This document shows positions 9,468 through 18,685 of a stretch of DNA of 64,000 bases, one piece after another. The stretch is from JACVRW01 sp963739095. Its GTDB lineage: Bacteria; Actinomycetota; Thermoleophilia; Solirubrobacterales; Thermoleophilaceae. How positions within the stretch are numbered: position 1 is the stretch's first letter; each line of letters begins with the position of its first letter. Location of the stretch: the NCBI GenBank assembly GCA_963739095.1, contig CAVTZF010000016.1, forward strand, positions 62,001 to 126,000, given 5' to 3'. The position numbers and the translations under genes are program-made. Below the pieces are notes generated by a model. The model had not been told where the DNA came from. It ran no database searches and was given only the letters and a program-made list of their open reading frames with translations.

Positions 9468-10325
9468 ATGGCGAAGGGCGATAAGGCCAAGCCACTGTCC
9501 GAGTTGCTGCGCGTCCCCGAGGGGGGCATCGACCTGTCCAGCGTCGACACCTCCGCCACCCCGCAGGCGCCCGGCGGCAAGTCGAAGACGAGGGAGGACT
9601 GGGCGAAGCAGGCGCCGGTCCTCGCAGACCTGCAGGAGCGCCTGTTCGCGAACGGCCGCAGCGGCGACCGCCGCAGCCTGCTGCTCGTGCTGCAGGGCCT
9701 CGACAGCTCGGGCAAGGGCGGGACGGTCAAGCACGTGGTGGGCCAGGTCGACCCGCAGGGGGTGAGCGTCACCGCCTTCAAGGCGCCGACGCCCGAGGAG
9801 CGCCGGCACGAATTCCTGTGGCGGATCCGGCGCGCGCTTCCCGGGCAGGGGATGCTCGGGGTGTTCGACCGCTCCCACTACGAGGACGTCGTGACCGTGC
9901 GCGTGCGCCAGCTGGCGCCGCGCTCGGTCTGGTCGCGGCGCTACGGCGCGATCGACCGTTTCGAGCAGGACCTCGCGGGCGGCAGGATGGCGATCGTCAA
10001 GTGCTATCTGCACATCTCGCGACCCGAGTTCGTCGAGCGCCAGCTCGCTCGCCTCGACGACCCCACGAAGCACTGGAAGTACAACCCGGAAGACCTCGAG
10101 GTTTACGGCCTCTGGGACGACTTCCTCGGGGCCTACGGCGACGCGCTCGCCCGCACCAACCCCGACCACGCGCCCTGGTACGTGATCCCCGCCGACCGCA
10201 AGTGGTACCGCAACTGGGCGGTGACGAAGCTGCTGATCGAGTGCCTCGAGCAGATGGGGCTCGAGTGGCCCAAGGCGACCTTCGACGTGGAGGCCGAGCG
10301 TGCCCGCGTCAAGGCGCTGAAGTAG
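9468..10325 (+). CDS. ppk2: Polyphosphate kinase 2 family protein (polyphosphate:nucleotide phosphotransferase)
   Basis: Cytosolic P-loop kinase of 285 residues that moves phosphate between polyphosphate and nucleotides. Walker A is GLDSSGKGGT (77-86) and the lid/Walker B region includes FDRSHYED (133-140). The C-terminal half carries HWKYNPEDLEVYGLWDDF and PWYVIPADRKWYRNW, diagnostic for PPK2. Length fits the single-domain type. A TAGAGT hexamer at 9450-9455, 12 nt before the ATG, and the absence of a Shine-Dalgarno sequence suggest a very short 5' leader. Confidence 0.92.
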   Translation: MAKGDKAKPLSELLRVPEGGIDLSSVDTSATPQAPGGKSKTREDWAKQAPVLADLQERLFANGRSGDRRSLLLVLQGLDSSGKGGTVKHVVGQVDPQGVSVTAFKAPTPEERRHEFLWRIRRALPGQGMLGVFDRSHYEDVVTVRVRQLAPRSVWSRRYGAIDRFEQDLAGGRMAIVKCYLHISRPEFVERQLARLDDPTKHWKYNPEDLEVYGLWDDFLGAYGDALARTNPDHAPWYVIPADRKWYRNWAVTKLLIECLEQMGLEWPKATFDVEAERARVKALK

Positions 10326-10353
10326 CTCGCCCCAGGCGTAGAGTGGCGTCGCG

Positions 10354-11211
10354 GTGGAGTTCATTCAGCCGACCAACTGGGACGAGGCCCTGGCGGCGAG
10401 GGCGGCGGCCCCGGGGAGCGTCCCCATAGCCGGCGGTACCGACGTGATGGTCGACCTGAACTTCGACCGTGCCCGGCCCGAGGCGCTCCTCGACCTCACA
10501 CGCGTACGCGAGCTGCGCGAGTGGGATGAGGAGGAGGGGATCCTCCGGATCGGCGCCGGCCTCTCGTACACGCGCCTGATCGACGAGCTCGGCGACCGGC
10601 TGCCCGGGCTCGCGATGGCCGCGCGTACGATCGGCTCGCCCCAGATCCGCAACCGCGGCACCGTGGGCGGCAACCTCGGAGCGGCGTCGCCGGCGGGCGA
10701 CTCCCACCCGCCGCTGATGGCGGCCCACGCAGAGGTCGAGCTGGCCTCCACGCGGGGCCTGCGCCGCGTGCCGGTGCGGGAGTTCTACGCCGGGCCGAAG
10801 CAGAACGTGGTCGCCGGCGACGAGCTGATCGCCGCGATCCTCGTCGCGCCCGCCGCCGGGGCCGAGCAGTTCTCGAAGATCGGGACGCGCAACGCCATGG
10901 TGATCGCGGCGTGCTCGTTCGCCCTCGCGATCGACCCCGTCGCCCGCCGCGTCGGAACCGGGATCGGGTCGGCGGGCCCGACGCCGCTCGCTGCCCGCGA
11001 GGCCGAGACCTTCCTCGAGGGCGTCCTCGGCGAGACCGGCGGGTGGGAGACACCGGTCGATCTGGGCCGGGCCGCCGCCGACCGCTTCGCCGAGCTCGTG
11101 GCGGCGGCGGCGCGTCCGATCGACGACGTCCGCAGCAGCGCCGCCTACCGGCGCGAGGCTCTGCGCGTGCTCGCCCGCCGCACCCTGGGCTGGGCCCGAG
11201 GGGCGGCCTGA
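10354..11211 (+). CDS. Xanthine dehydrogenase, FAD-binding subunit
   Basis: 285-residue CO-dehydrogenase-flavoprotein-type subunit that takes electrons from the 2Fe-2S subunit to FAD. FAD motifs are PIAGGTDVMVDL (near 25) and TIGSPQIRNRGTVGGNLGAASPAGD-like (near 90), followed by the CO_deh_flav_C domain. The GTG start has a TAGAGT hexamer 9 nt upstream and no clear Shine-Dalgarno, so the operon promoter probably lies in the 28-nt gap after ppk2. Its stop overlaps the next start (TGATG). First gene of the purine-degradation operon. Confidence 0.9.
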   Translation: MEFIQPTNWDEALAARAAAPGSVPIAGGTDVMVDLNFDRARPEALLDLTRVRELREWDEEEGILRIGAGLSYTRLIDELGDRLPGLAMAARTIGSPQIRNRGTVGGNLGAASPAGDSHPPLMAAHAEVELASTRGLRRVPVREFYAGPKQNVVAGDELIAAILVAPAAGAEQFSKIGTRNAMVIAACSFALAIDPVARRVGTGIGSAGPTPLAAREAETFLEGVLGETGGWETPVDLGRAAADRFAELVAAAARPIDDVRSSAAYRREALRVLARRTLGWARGAA

Positions 11212-11681
11212 TGCGCGTGCGCTGCACCGTCAACGGCGAGCCGCGCGAGGCCGACGGCGTCTGGGAGGGCGAGAGCCTGCTGTACGTGCTGCGCGAGCGC
11301 ATGGGCCTGCCCGGGTCGAAGAACGCCTGTGAGCAGGGCGAGTGCGGCTCGTGCTCGGTGTACCTCGACGGCGAGCTGGTGTGTGCGTGCCTCGTGCTGG
11401 CCGGCCAGGCGGAGGGCAGCGAGGTGGTGACCGTCGAGGGGATCGCGGACGGTGACGACGGGCTGCACCCGATCCAGCAGGCTTTCCTCGAGGCCGGGGC
11501 CGTGCAATGCGGCTTCTGCACGCCGGGGCTCATCGTCGCCACGCACGACCTGCTCGAACGTGACCCGGACCCGAGCGAGGCGGTCGTGCGGGAGGCACTC
11601 GCCGGAAACCTCTGCCGCTGCACCGGCTACGCGAAGATCCTCGACGCCGTCCGGCTGGCGAGCGAGAGGCGGGGTGCATGA
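11211..11681 (+). CDS. Xanthine dehydrogenase, 2Fe-2S subunit
   Basis: 156 residues with two 2Fe-2S domains. The plant-ferredoxin-like cluster is C40, C45, C48 and C60 (ACEQGECGSCSVYL); the second is the four-helix cluster AVQCGFCTPG...GNLCRCTGY. It passes electrons from the molybdenum centre to the FAD subunit. ATG at 11211 lies in the stop codon of the FAD gene and its own stop overlaps the next start (ATGA), indicating translational coupling. Confidence 0.93.
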   Translation: MRVRCTVNGEPREADGVWEGESLLYVLRERMGLPGSKNACEQGECGSCSVYLDGELVCACLVLAGQAEGSEVVTVEGIADGDDGLHPIQQAFLEAGAVQCGFCTPGLIVATHDLLERDPDPSEAVVREALAGNLCRCTGYAKILDAVRLASERRGA

Positions 11682-13951
11682 CCGGGGTAGCGCCGCCGGT
11701 TGCGCGTCCGGCCGACGGCGTGGGGGCGAGCTCGGCACGCCCCGACGGAATACCCAAGGTGCTCGGCGAGTTCGCCTACTCGTCGGACCTGTGGGCCGAC
11801 GGGATGCTCTGGGGGACGACCCTGCGCAGCCCGCACCCGTACGCGCGCATCGTGTCGCTGGACTCCTCGCGGGCGCTCGCCGTTCCGGGCGTGCGCGCCA
11901 TCCTGAGCCACGAGGACGTCCCGGGCCGCAAGACCTACGGCCTCGAGGTCCCCGACCAGCCGGTGCTGGCGATGGACGTCGTCCGCTATCAGGGCGAGCC
12001 CGTGGCGATCGTCGCTGCCGACCATCCGGAGACGGCGCGGCGGGCGGCTGACCTGGTCGAGGTGGAATACGAGCCGCTCGAGCCGCTCGTCGACATGGAG
12101 CGGGCGATCGAGGTCGACGAGCCGCTCCTGCACCCGGGCGGCAACGTGCTGCGACGGATTCACGTGCGCCACGGCGACGTCGCGGCCGCGGAGACCGCGG
12201 CCGATGTCGTCGTGCACGGCGGCTACGAGCTGGGGATGCAGGATCAGGCGTTCCTCGGCCCCGAGTCGGGGCTTGCGATCCCCGCGGACGACGGCGGGGT
12301 CGACCTGTACGTGGCCACGCAGTGGCTCCACGTCGATCGCAACCAGGTCGCGTCCAGCCTGCGGCTTGAACCCGAGAAGGTGCGGCTCACGCTCGCGGGG
12401 GTCGGGGGCGCCTTCGGCGGCCGCGAGGACCTCTCCATGCAGACGCATGCCTGCATGCTCGCCCTCCACACCGGACGGCCGGTCAAGATGGTCTACCAGC
12501 GCGACGAGTCGTTCTTCGGGCACGTTCACCGGCATCCGGCTCGCATGCACTACGAGCACGGAGCGACCCGCGACGGGAAGCTCGTCTACGTGCGAGCGCG
12601 CATCGTGCTCGACGGCGGCGCCTACGCGTCGAGCTCACGCGCCGTGTGCCACAACGCCGCCTCGATGGGCGTGGGCCCGTACGAGTGCCCGAACGCGGAC
12701 CTCGACACCTACACCGTCTACACCAACAACCCGCCCTGCGGGGCCATGCGCGGTTTCGGGGCGGTCCAGGTGTGCTTCGCCTACGAGGCTCAGATGGACA
12801 AGCTGGCCGCCGCGCTCGAGCTGCACCCACTCGAGCTGAGGCGGCGGAACGCGATGGACACCGGGTCGAGCCTGCCGACCGGTCAGCTGATCGACGGCCC
12901 CGCGCCCGTGACCCGGCTGCTCGACGAGCTCGGATCGATGCCGCTGCCCGACGCGCCGGCGGAGCACGGGCGCGACCTGCGCGAGCTGCCGGGCGGCGTG
13001 TCGAACACGACGCACGGGGAGGGCATCCGGCGCGGGGTGGGCTACGCCGCCGGCTTCAAGAACATCGGCTTCTCCGCCGGCTTCGACGACTACTCGACCG
13101 CGCGCGTGCGCGTGTCGGTCGCGAGCGGCGAGCCGCAGGTGGAGGTCCACACCGCCGCGTGCGAGGTCGGCCAAGGCGGCATAACCGTCCAGGCGCAGAT
13201 CGCGCGCGACCTGCTCGGAATCGAGCGTGTGATCGTCCTGCCGGCGGACACCCAGGTCGGCAACGCCGGCTCGTCGTCGGCCTCCCGGCAGACGTGGTTC
13301 ACGGGCGGGGCGGTCCGGGACGCCTGCGAGGCGGTCCGGGAAGCCCTGCTGGAGCGCGCGGGCGCGGGCGCCCGTCTCGAGGCCGGAGCGGCGGTGACCG
13401 ACTCGGACGCTATCCCGCTCGCCGAGCTGGTCGGCGACGAACCGATAGAGCGGACGCGCGAGTATCGCCCGCGCGGCACGGAGCCGCTCGACGAGTACGG
13501 GCAGGGCAACTCGCATCTGGCCTTCTCCTTCGCGGCCCACCGCGCGGTGGTCGACGTCGACGTCGAGCTCGGGCTCGTGCGCGTCGTCGAGATCGCGGGG
13601 GCGCAGGACGTCGGCAGGGTGATGAACCCGCTCGCCCTGGAGGGCCAGCTCGAAGGGGGAGTCGCGCAGGGCCTCGGCCTGGCGTTGATGGAGGAGATCC
13701 AGCTCTCCGGCGGGCGCGTGCGCAATCCGTCCTTCACCGACTACCTGATCCCGACGATCCTCGACATGCCGCCGGTGCAGAACCGGATCCTGGAGCTGGC
13801 GCAGCCCGAGGCCCCCTACGGCCTCAACGGGGCCGCCGAGGCGCCCACGATCACGACCACCCCCGCGATCGTCGCGGCCATCCGGGATGCGTGCGGGCGC
13901 CCGCTGACGCGCGTCCCGGTGCGGCCGGACGACATCCTCGGCCTGGAATGA
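11678..13951 (+). CDS. Xanthine dehydrogenase, molybdopterin-binding subunit
   Basis: 757 residues with an aldehyde-oxidase/xanthine-dehydrogenase a/b hammerhead domain (about 30-140) followed by the Mo-pterin domains. Family motifs are visible: GVGGAFGGRED, MRGFGAVQ, EVGQGGITVQAQ, and near the end GLNGAAEAPTITTTPA, which carries the catalytic Glu that activates the Mo-OH. It oxidises hypoxanthine or xanthine to urate. It is one base-overlap away from both neighbours. The specificity assignment rests on the urate-pathway genes that follow. Confidence 0.9.
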   Translation: MTGVAPPVARPADGVGASSARPDGIPKVLGEFAYSSDLWADGMLWGTTLRSPHPYARIVSLDSSRALAVPGVRAILSHEDVPGRKTYGLEVPDQPVLAMDVVRYQGEPVAIVAADHPETARRAADLVEVEYEPLEPLVDMERAIEVDEPLLHPGGNVLRRIHVRHGDVAAAETAADVVVHGGYELGMQDQAFLGPESGLAIPADDGGVDLYVATQWLHVDRNQVASSLRLEPEKVRLTLAGVGGAFGGREDLSMQTHACMLALHTGRPVKMVYQRDESFFGHVHRHPARMHYEHGATRDGKLVYVRARIVLDGGAYASSSRAVCHNAASMGVGPYECPNADLDTYTVYTNNPPCGAMRGFGAVQVCFAYEAQMDKLAAALELHPLELRRRNAMDTGSSLPTGQLIDGPAPVTRLLDELGSMPLPDAPAEHGRDLRELPGGVSNTTHGEGIRRGVGYAAGFKNIGFSAGFDDYSTARVRVSVASGEPQVEVHTAACEVGQGGITVQAQIARDLLGIERVIVLPADTQVGNAGSSSASRQTWFTGGAVRDACEAVREALLERAGAGARLEAGAAVTDSDAIPLAELVGDEPIERTREYRPRGTEPLDEYGQGNSHLAFSFAAHRAVVDVDVELGLVRVVEIAGAQDVGRVMNPLALEGQLEGGVAQGLGLALMEEIQLSGGRVRNPSFTDYLIPTILDMPPVQNRILELAQPEAPYGLNGAAEAPTITTTPAIVAAIRDACGRPLTRVPVRPDDILGLE

Positions 13952-15366
13952 CGAGCGTCGGCGATCTCGACGGGCTCGATCGCGAGGCGTTCGTCGCAGA
14001 GGTCGGGTTCGCCTTCGAATCGTCCCCCTGGGTGGCGGAGGCGGCCTGGGAGGAGCGGCCCTTCGGCTCCGTGGGCGAGCTCCACGCCGCGATGGTCCGG
14101 GTCGTCGAGCAGGCGCCGGAGGAGCGCCAGCTCGCGCTGATCCGGGCCCACCCCGAGCTCAGCGGCGCCGACGAGCTGACCGCCGCATCGGCGGCCGAGC
14201 AGGCCGCCGCGGGGCTGGACCGGCCCGACGGCGAGGAGCGGGCGCGGCTCGAGCGCGCCGTCGCCGCCTACCGGGAGCGATTCGGCTTCCCCTTCGTCGT
14301 CTGCGTGCGCGAGCACACGCCGGCGAGCATCGTCGCGAACGCCGAGGACCGGCTCGGCCGCTCGCCCGGCGAGGAGCGGGCCACGGCGCTGGCGGAGATC
14401 GCGAAGATCGCCGCGCTGCGGCTCGAGGACCGCGTGGGGGACGGAGCCCTGTCCGGGACCCACTACGAGATCAGCTACGGCAAGTCGTCGGTTCCGGTCT
14501 TCCGCCACTACGCCACGCCGCTCGCGGGCCTCCCCGACGTGCCCGAGTCCGCCTTCCGCGGGCGCGACAACGTGCTGTTCGCGAACGAGATCACGGTGGA
14601 GGTCTTCGGCGACAACTTCCTGCCCGCCTACACGCGCGGCGACAACTCGAGCGTGGTCGCCACCGACTCCATGAAGAACTTCATCCTGAGCCAGGCCCGC
14701 GAATACGAGGGCGCGACGCTGGAGGGCTACCTGGCCCGGCTCGGCAGCGGCTTCCTGGAGCGCTACGAGCAGATGCACGATGTTCGCGTGAGTGGGCGCG
14801 AGCTTCCCTTCGACGCTGCGCAGGTGCCGGGCGGCGCCGGCTTCGAGGCGAGCCGGGTTCTGCGCAGCCGCGGCTCCGGGGAGCACTCGGTCGGGTCGCT
14901 CCGCTACGGCCGCCGCGATGGTGGCAGCGCGCTGGTCGAGCAGCGCAGCGGGCGCCTGCAGATGGAGCTGCTCAAGGTCGAGGGCAGCGCGTTCACGCGC
15001 TTCGTGCGCGACGAGTACACGACGCTGCCCGAGCGCTCGGACCGGCCGCTCTTCATCCTGCTTGACGTGCATTGGAGCTACGGCGATCCCCACGACGCGC
15101 TCGGCGAGGCGCCGGCGCTCTATGTTGCCGGCGAGCAGGTGCGTGACGTCTGTGCGGCGGTCTTCGACGGGCTCGTGAGCGAGTCGATCCAGCAGCTCGT
15201 GCACGAGATGGGGAAGCGCCTGCTGGAGCGCTATCCGCAGCTGCGCTCGGTCGAGCTGGCGGCCGGCAACATGACGCGCGACCCGTACGGGGACGATCGC
15301 AAGGTCTTCGTGCCGCCCTTCCCGGCTTTCGGGACGATCACGCTGAAGATGACCCGGGGCGGATGA
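13948..15366 (+). CDS. pucL: Fused OHCU decarboxylase / urate oxidase
   Basis: A 472-residue bifunctional enzyme. Residues ~1-160 are OHCU decarboxylase (ALIRAHPELSG, YRERFGFPFVVCVREH), which makes S-allantoin. Residues ~165-472 are cofactor-free uricase with ISYGKSSVPVFRHY, the Thr-Asp pair in SSVVATDSMKN, FTRFVRDEYTTLPE, and the end NMTRDPYGDDRKVFVPPF. The order matches PucL of Bacillus subtilis. The first enzyme of the pathway (uricase) and the third (decarboxylase) are joined, while the second (HIU hydrolase) is the next gene. ATGA overlap at 13948. Confidence 0.93.
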   Translation: MTSVGDLDGLDREAFVAEVGFAFESSPWVAEAAWEERPFGSVGELHAAMVRVVEQAPEERQLALIRAHPELSGADELTAASAAEQAAAGLDRPDGEERARLERAVAAYRERFGFPFVVCVREHTPASIVANAEDRLGRSPGEERATALAEIAKIAALRLEDRVGDGALSGTHYEISYGKSSVPVFRHYATPLAGLPDVPESAFRGRDNVLFANEITVEVFGDNFLPAYTRGDNSSVVATDSMKNFILSQAREYEGATLEGYLARLGSGFLERYEQMHDVRVSGRELPFDAAQVPGGAGFEASRVLRSRGSGEHSVGSLRYGRRDGGSALVEQRSGRLQMELLKVEGSAFTRFVRDEYTTLPERSDRPLFILLDVHWSYGDPHDALGEAPALYVAGEQVRDVCAAVFDGLVSESIQQLVHEMGKRLLERYPQLRSVELAAGNMTRDPYGDDRKVFVPPFPAFGTITLKMTRGG

Positions 15367-15731
15367 CCTCCGCCGGGAAGCTCACCACGCATGTGCTGGA
15401 CACCGCCCGCGGGCGCCCGGCGGCGGGGATGGACGTCGAGCTGTTCCTGCACCCGCCCGGGGGCGGCGAGCCCGAGCGCCTGAAGGTCGTGCGCACCAAC
15501 GCCGACGGGCGCACCGACGAGCCCCTGCTCGCCCCCGGTGAACTGCGGGCCGGCTCCTACGAGCTCGTCTTCGACGTCGGCGCCTACTTCGCCGGGGCCG
15601 GCCTGGCATCCGCGGACGAGCCGTTCCTCGGCCTCGTGCCGGTGCGCTTCGGGATAGCCGACCCCGACGCGAGCTATCACGTTCCGCTGCTCGCCTCGCC
15701 CTGGTCCTACAGCACCTACCGTGGGAGCTGA
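15363..15731 (+). CDS. pucM: 5-hydroxyisourate hydrolase (transthyretin-like)
   Basis: 122 residues, the usual length. Family motifs: LTTHVLDTARGRPAAGM at the N-terminus (catalytic His), TNADGRTDEPLL, and the C-terminal YRGS that closes the active site of the tetramer. It hydrolyses 5-hydroxyisourate, the unstable product of uricase, to OHCU. It starts in the stop of the uricase gene (ATGA) and its own end overlaps the next start by 11 nt. Confidence 0.94.
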   Translation: MTSAGKLTTHVLDTARGRPAAGMDVELFLHPPGGGEPERLKVVRTNADGRTDEPLLAPGELRAGSYELVFDVGAYFAGAGLASADEPFLGLVPVRFGIADPDASYHVPLLASPWSYSTYRGS

Positions 15732-16950
15732 CGGCAGCGCGCGGGCGGTGATGGAGCGGGCGGAGCTGCTCGCCCGCTGCACCGACGAGCCCGGCGAGCT
15801 CACGCGGCTGTACGGCACCCCGGCGCTCGCTTCGGCGAGCGACACCCTGGCCGGCTGGATGAGCGCGGCCGGGATGACCGTGCGGCGCGACGCGGTCGGC
15901 AACCTCATCGGGCGCCTCGAGGGCGATCGGCCGGACGCGCCGGCGCTGATGCTCGGCTCCCACTTCGACACCGTCCGCGATGCCGGGCGCTGGGACGGGA
16001 CGCTCGGCGTGCTGGTGGCGATCGCCGTCTGCGAGCGGCTGCACACGGCCGGGCGGCGCCCCAGCGTCCCGATCGAGGTGGTGGCGTTCGCAGACGAGGA
16101 GGGAACCCGCTTCGGGACGGCCTTTCTCGGCAGTCAGGTGCTCACGGGCCGCTTCGACGAGGCGGACCTTCGGAGGGTCGACGGGGCGGGCGTCTCCCTG
16201 AAGGACGCGATCAGCGAGTACGGGGGCGACCCCGCCGGGCTGCGCGCTGCTGCCCTGGCGCCGGGCTCACTTGCCGGTTACGTGGAGGTGCACATCGAGC
16301 AGGGGCCGGTCCTCGACGAGAGCGACGTCGCCCTGGGGGTGGTGACGGCGATCGCGGGCCAGACGCGCGCCGAAGTGCGCTTCCAGGGGGTCTCCGGGCA
16401 TGCCGGGAGCGTCCCGATGGAGCTTCGCCACGACGCCCTCAGCGCAGCCGCCGAGGTGGTGCTCGCGGCGGAGGCGCTCGCGCGTGAGACCGATTCGCTC
16501 GTCGCCACGGTGGGGCGGCTCGCGGCCCTGCCCGGTGCGCCGAATGTGATCCCGGGGTCAGCCGACCTCAGCCTCGACGTACGCCACCCCGACGACGCCG
16601 CGCGCGCAGCCGCGGTCACGCAGCTGCGCGAGCGAGCCGGGCGGGCCGGCGAGGCGCGCGGCGTCGGCGTCGAGTGGGAGGAGCGACTCGATCAGCCCGC
16701 GGTCGGCTGCGATCCCGCGCTCAGCGAGCGGATGGTGAAGGCGGTGGAGGCCACGGGGGTGCGTCCCTCGCGGCTGCCGAGCGGCGCGGGCCACGATGCC
16801 GCGGTCATGGCCGCGATCGCGCCGGTGGCGATGCTGTTCGTCCGCTGTGCCGGCGGAGTCAGCCACCACCCGGACGAGTCGGTGGCCGAGGCGGACGTGG
16901 CCCTCGCCGTGGACGCGCTGGCCGGCTTCGTGGAGGATTTCGCGCCATGA
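15721..16950 (+). CDS. allC: Allantoate amidohydrolase (M20 family)
   Basis: 409 residues from GTG 15721 (ATG at 15751 is an alternative). Binuclear-metal M20 hydrolase with LGSHFDTVRDAGRWDGTLGVL (His/Asp ligands), DEEGTRFGTAFLGS, HIEQGPVLDE, SGHAGSVPM (dimerisation domain) and SGAGHDAAVMA. Members hydrolyse allantoate or N-carbamoyl-amino acids; the operon context points to allantoate. No allantoinase is encoded in the window, so the allantoin-to-allantoate step must be supplied from elsewhere. Confidence 0.87.
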   Translation: MGADGSARAVMERAELLARCTDEPGELTRLYGTPALASASDTLAGWMSAAGMTVRRDAVGNLIGRLEGDRPDAPALMLGSHFDTVRDAGRWDGTLGVLVAIAVCERLHTAGRRPSVPIEVVAFADEEGTRFGTAFLGSQVLTGRFDEADLRRVDGAGVSLKDAISEYGGDPAGLRAAALAPGSLAGYVEVHIEQGPVLDESDVALGVVTAIAGQTRAEVRFQGVSGHAGSVPMELRHDALSAAAEVVLAAEALARETDSLVATVGRLAALPGAPNVIPGSADLSLDVRHPDDAARAAAVTQLRERAGRAGEARGVGVEWEERLDQPAVGCDPALSERMVKAVEATGVRPSRLPSGAGHDAAVMAAIAPVAMLFVRCAGGVSHHPDESVAEADVALAVDALAGFVEDFAP

Positions 16951-17375
16951 CCACGCTGCGAATCGAGGCCGGACCGTTCGAGTTCACCGCCCGCATGGAG
17001 GAGGAGAGGGCGCCCGAGACCTGCGCGGCGTTCCAGCGGCTGCTGCCCTTCGAGAGCCGGCTCATCCACGTCCGCTGGAGCGGCGAGTCGTGCTGGGTCC
17101 CGATGGGCGACTTCGAGACCAACCTCCGCTTCGAGAACCACACGAGCCATCCCGCGCCCGGCGAGATCCTCTGGTATCCGGGCGGCTTCAGCGAGACGGA
17201 GATCCTGTTTCCGTACGGCGGCTGCCGCTTCGCCTCGATCGTCGGCCAGCTCGCGGGCAACCATTTCCTCACCGTGGAGAGCGGCGCCGAGCAACTCAAG
17301 GAGCTCGGCCGGCTGACGCTCTGGGAGGGGGCGCAGCCGATCGGCTTCTTCCCGGATTCGCCTCGCTCCGGCTAG
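16947..17375 (+). CDS. DUF3830 family protein (cyclophilin-like fold)
   Basis: 142 residues, ATG overlapping the allantoate amidohydrolase stop (ATGA). The sequence RIEAGPFEFTARMEEERAPETCAAF and GEILWYPGGFSETEILFPYGG fits DUF3830, a cyclophilin-like family often beside hydantoinase or ureide-degradation genes. It is the last gene of the purine operon. A role in ureide handling or isomerisation is suggested only by position. Confidence 0.75.
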   Translation: MTTLRIEAGPFEFTARMEEERAPETCAAFQRLLPFESRLIHVRWSGESCWVPMGDFETNLRFENHTSHPAPGEILWYPGGFSETEILFPYGGCRFASIVGQLAGNHFLTVESGAEQLKELGRLTLWEGAQPIGFFPDSPRSG

Positions 17376-17428
17376 TTCGCCCGTGATACGTTCGCGCCCC
17401 GCCTGCAACGCAGTGCGAAAGGAGGCCC

Positions 17429-18685
17429 GTGGCCGGTTACTCACCGAACGGCGACGGCGAGCTCCAGCGCGAGTTCGTCGAGCAGTGGCGCAACAACGCT
17501 TACGGCTGCTTCTCGTCCGGGCACAAGTTCTGTCGCGAGGTGTGTCCTGTCATGCAGGTCACCCGCAACGAGAACCACACGCCCACGGCGTTCCACGCCA
17601 ACATCGTCGCGATGGAGAAGGGCCTCGTCTCGGTAGAGGACGTGGCCGACGACTTCGTCCACTGCACGCAGTGCGGCGCGTGCGAGCTGCGCTGCCCGAA
17701 CACGCTCTTCACCGGCGACTTCTACCGCCACCGCACGCGCACCGTCGACGTCGTCAAGGCGATGCGCGCGCTCATGGTCGCGACCGGCAACGAGCGCGAG
17801 GGCTGGAAGCTCTGGAACGAGCGGCTCGCGGAGGGCACGAACGAGCCGGTGCTGGGCGACGTGCCGGTCACGCAGGAGCACGTGCGCGACTGGGCCGAGG
17901 GGCTCGACCTGCCCACGGGCGGGGAGACGATCCTGTTCGTCGACTGCGAGGCCGCCTTCTACCGCACGTCCTACAGCCGCGCCTTCGCGCTCCTGCTGCA
18001 GAAGGCGGGCGTCGAGTTCGGCCTGATGCGCGAGCAGTGGTGCTGCGGCGGGCCGGCGGCGGAGATGGGCTACGTCGACCTCGCGCGCAAGCACGCCGAG
18101 CACAACGTCGCCGACTGGCGGGCGGTGGGGGCGAAGCGGATCCTCGCGCCCGACCCGCACGACTACATCGCCTTCACCGAGGACTACCCGAAGCTGTTCG
18201 GCGACGACTACGACTTCGAGATCGTGCTCGGGGTCGAGCTGATCGCCGAGCTCGTGCGCGACGGCCGGCTCGAGCTCACGCAGCCGATCGAGCGGACCGT
18301 CACCTACCACGACCCATGCCGGCTCAACAAGCGCAAGGGCGTGCACGAGCCGCCGCGCGAGCTGCTGCGCGCGATTCCCGGGCTCACCTTCAAGGACGTC
18401 GACCACGTGACGCAGTGGTCGTACTGCTCCGGGGGCGGCGGCGGGCTGCCGATCGAGAAGCCGGAGATCACGGCCGAGATCAGCCGCCGGCGCGTCGAGC
18501 GTGCCGAGCGGCTCGAGGTAGACACGCTCGTGAGCGCCTGCCCGTGGTCCGAGCGGCCGCTGTCCGAGGCCGCGGGCGAGTCGCTCGCAGTCGCCGACCT
18601 GTTCGAGCTGGTCGCCGAGTCGGCCGGGATCGAGGTCGGCGGTACCACCCGCGGGCCCGCCGCGACGGCGGAGGGGATGCAGTGA
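17429..18685 (+). CDS. CCG-domain iron-sulfur oxidoreductase subunit (GlcF/HdrD-like)
   Basis: 418 residues from GTG 17429, chosen because AAAGGAGG lies just upstream. The N-terminus holds two cysteine sets: C27, C35 and C39, and the ferredoxin motif CTQCGACELRCP (C79, C82, C85, C89). Two CCG domains follow: the first has a normal QWCCGGPAAEMG, the second reads DPCRLNK...SYCSGGGGG, where one of the tandem cysteines is a serine. Such subunits pass electrons from a flavoprotein to quinone or other carriers. It overlaps the FAD gene by GTGA, so the two very likely form one complex. Confidence 0.85.
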   Translation: MAGYSPNGDGELQREFVEQWRNNAYGCFSSGHKFCREVCPVMQVTRNENHTPTAFHANIVAMEKGLVSVEDVADDFVHCTQCGACELRCPNTLFTGDFYRHRTRTVDVVKAMRALMVATGNEREGWKLWNERLAEGTNEPVLGDVPVTQEHVRDWAEGLDLPTGGETILFVDCEAAFYRTSYSRAFALLLQKAGVEFGLMREQWCCGGPAAEMGYVDLARKHAEHNVADWRAVGAKRILAPDPHDYIAFTEDYPKLFGDDYDFEIVLGVELIAELVRDGRLELTQPIERTVTYHDPCRLNKRKGVHEPPRELLRAIPGLTFKDVDHVTQWSYCSGGGGGLPIEKPEITAEISRRRVERAERLEVDTLVSACPWSERPLSEAAGESLAVADLFELVAESAGIEVGGTTRGPAATAEGMQ

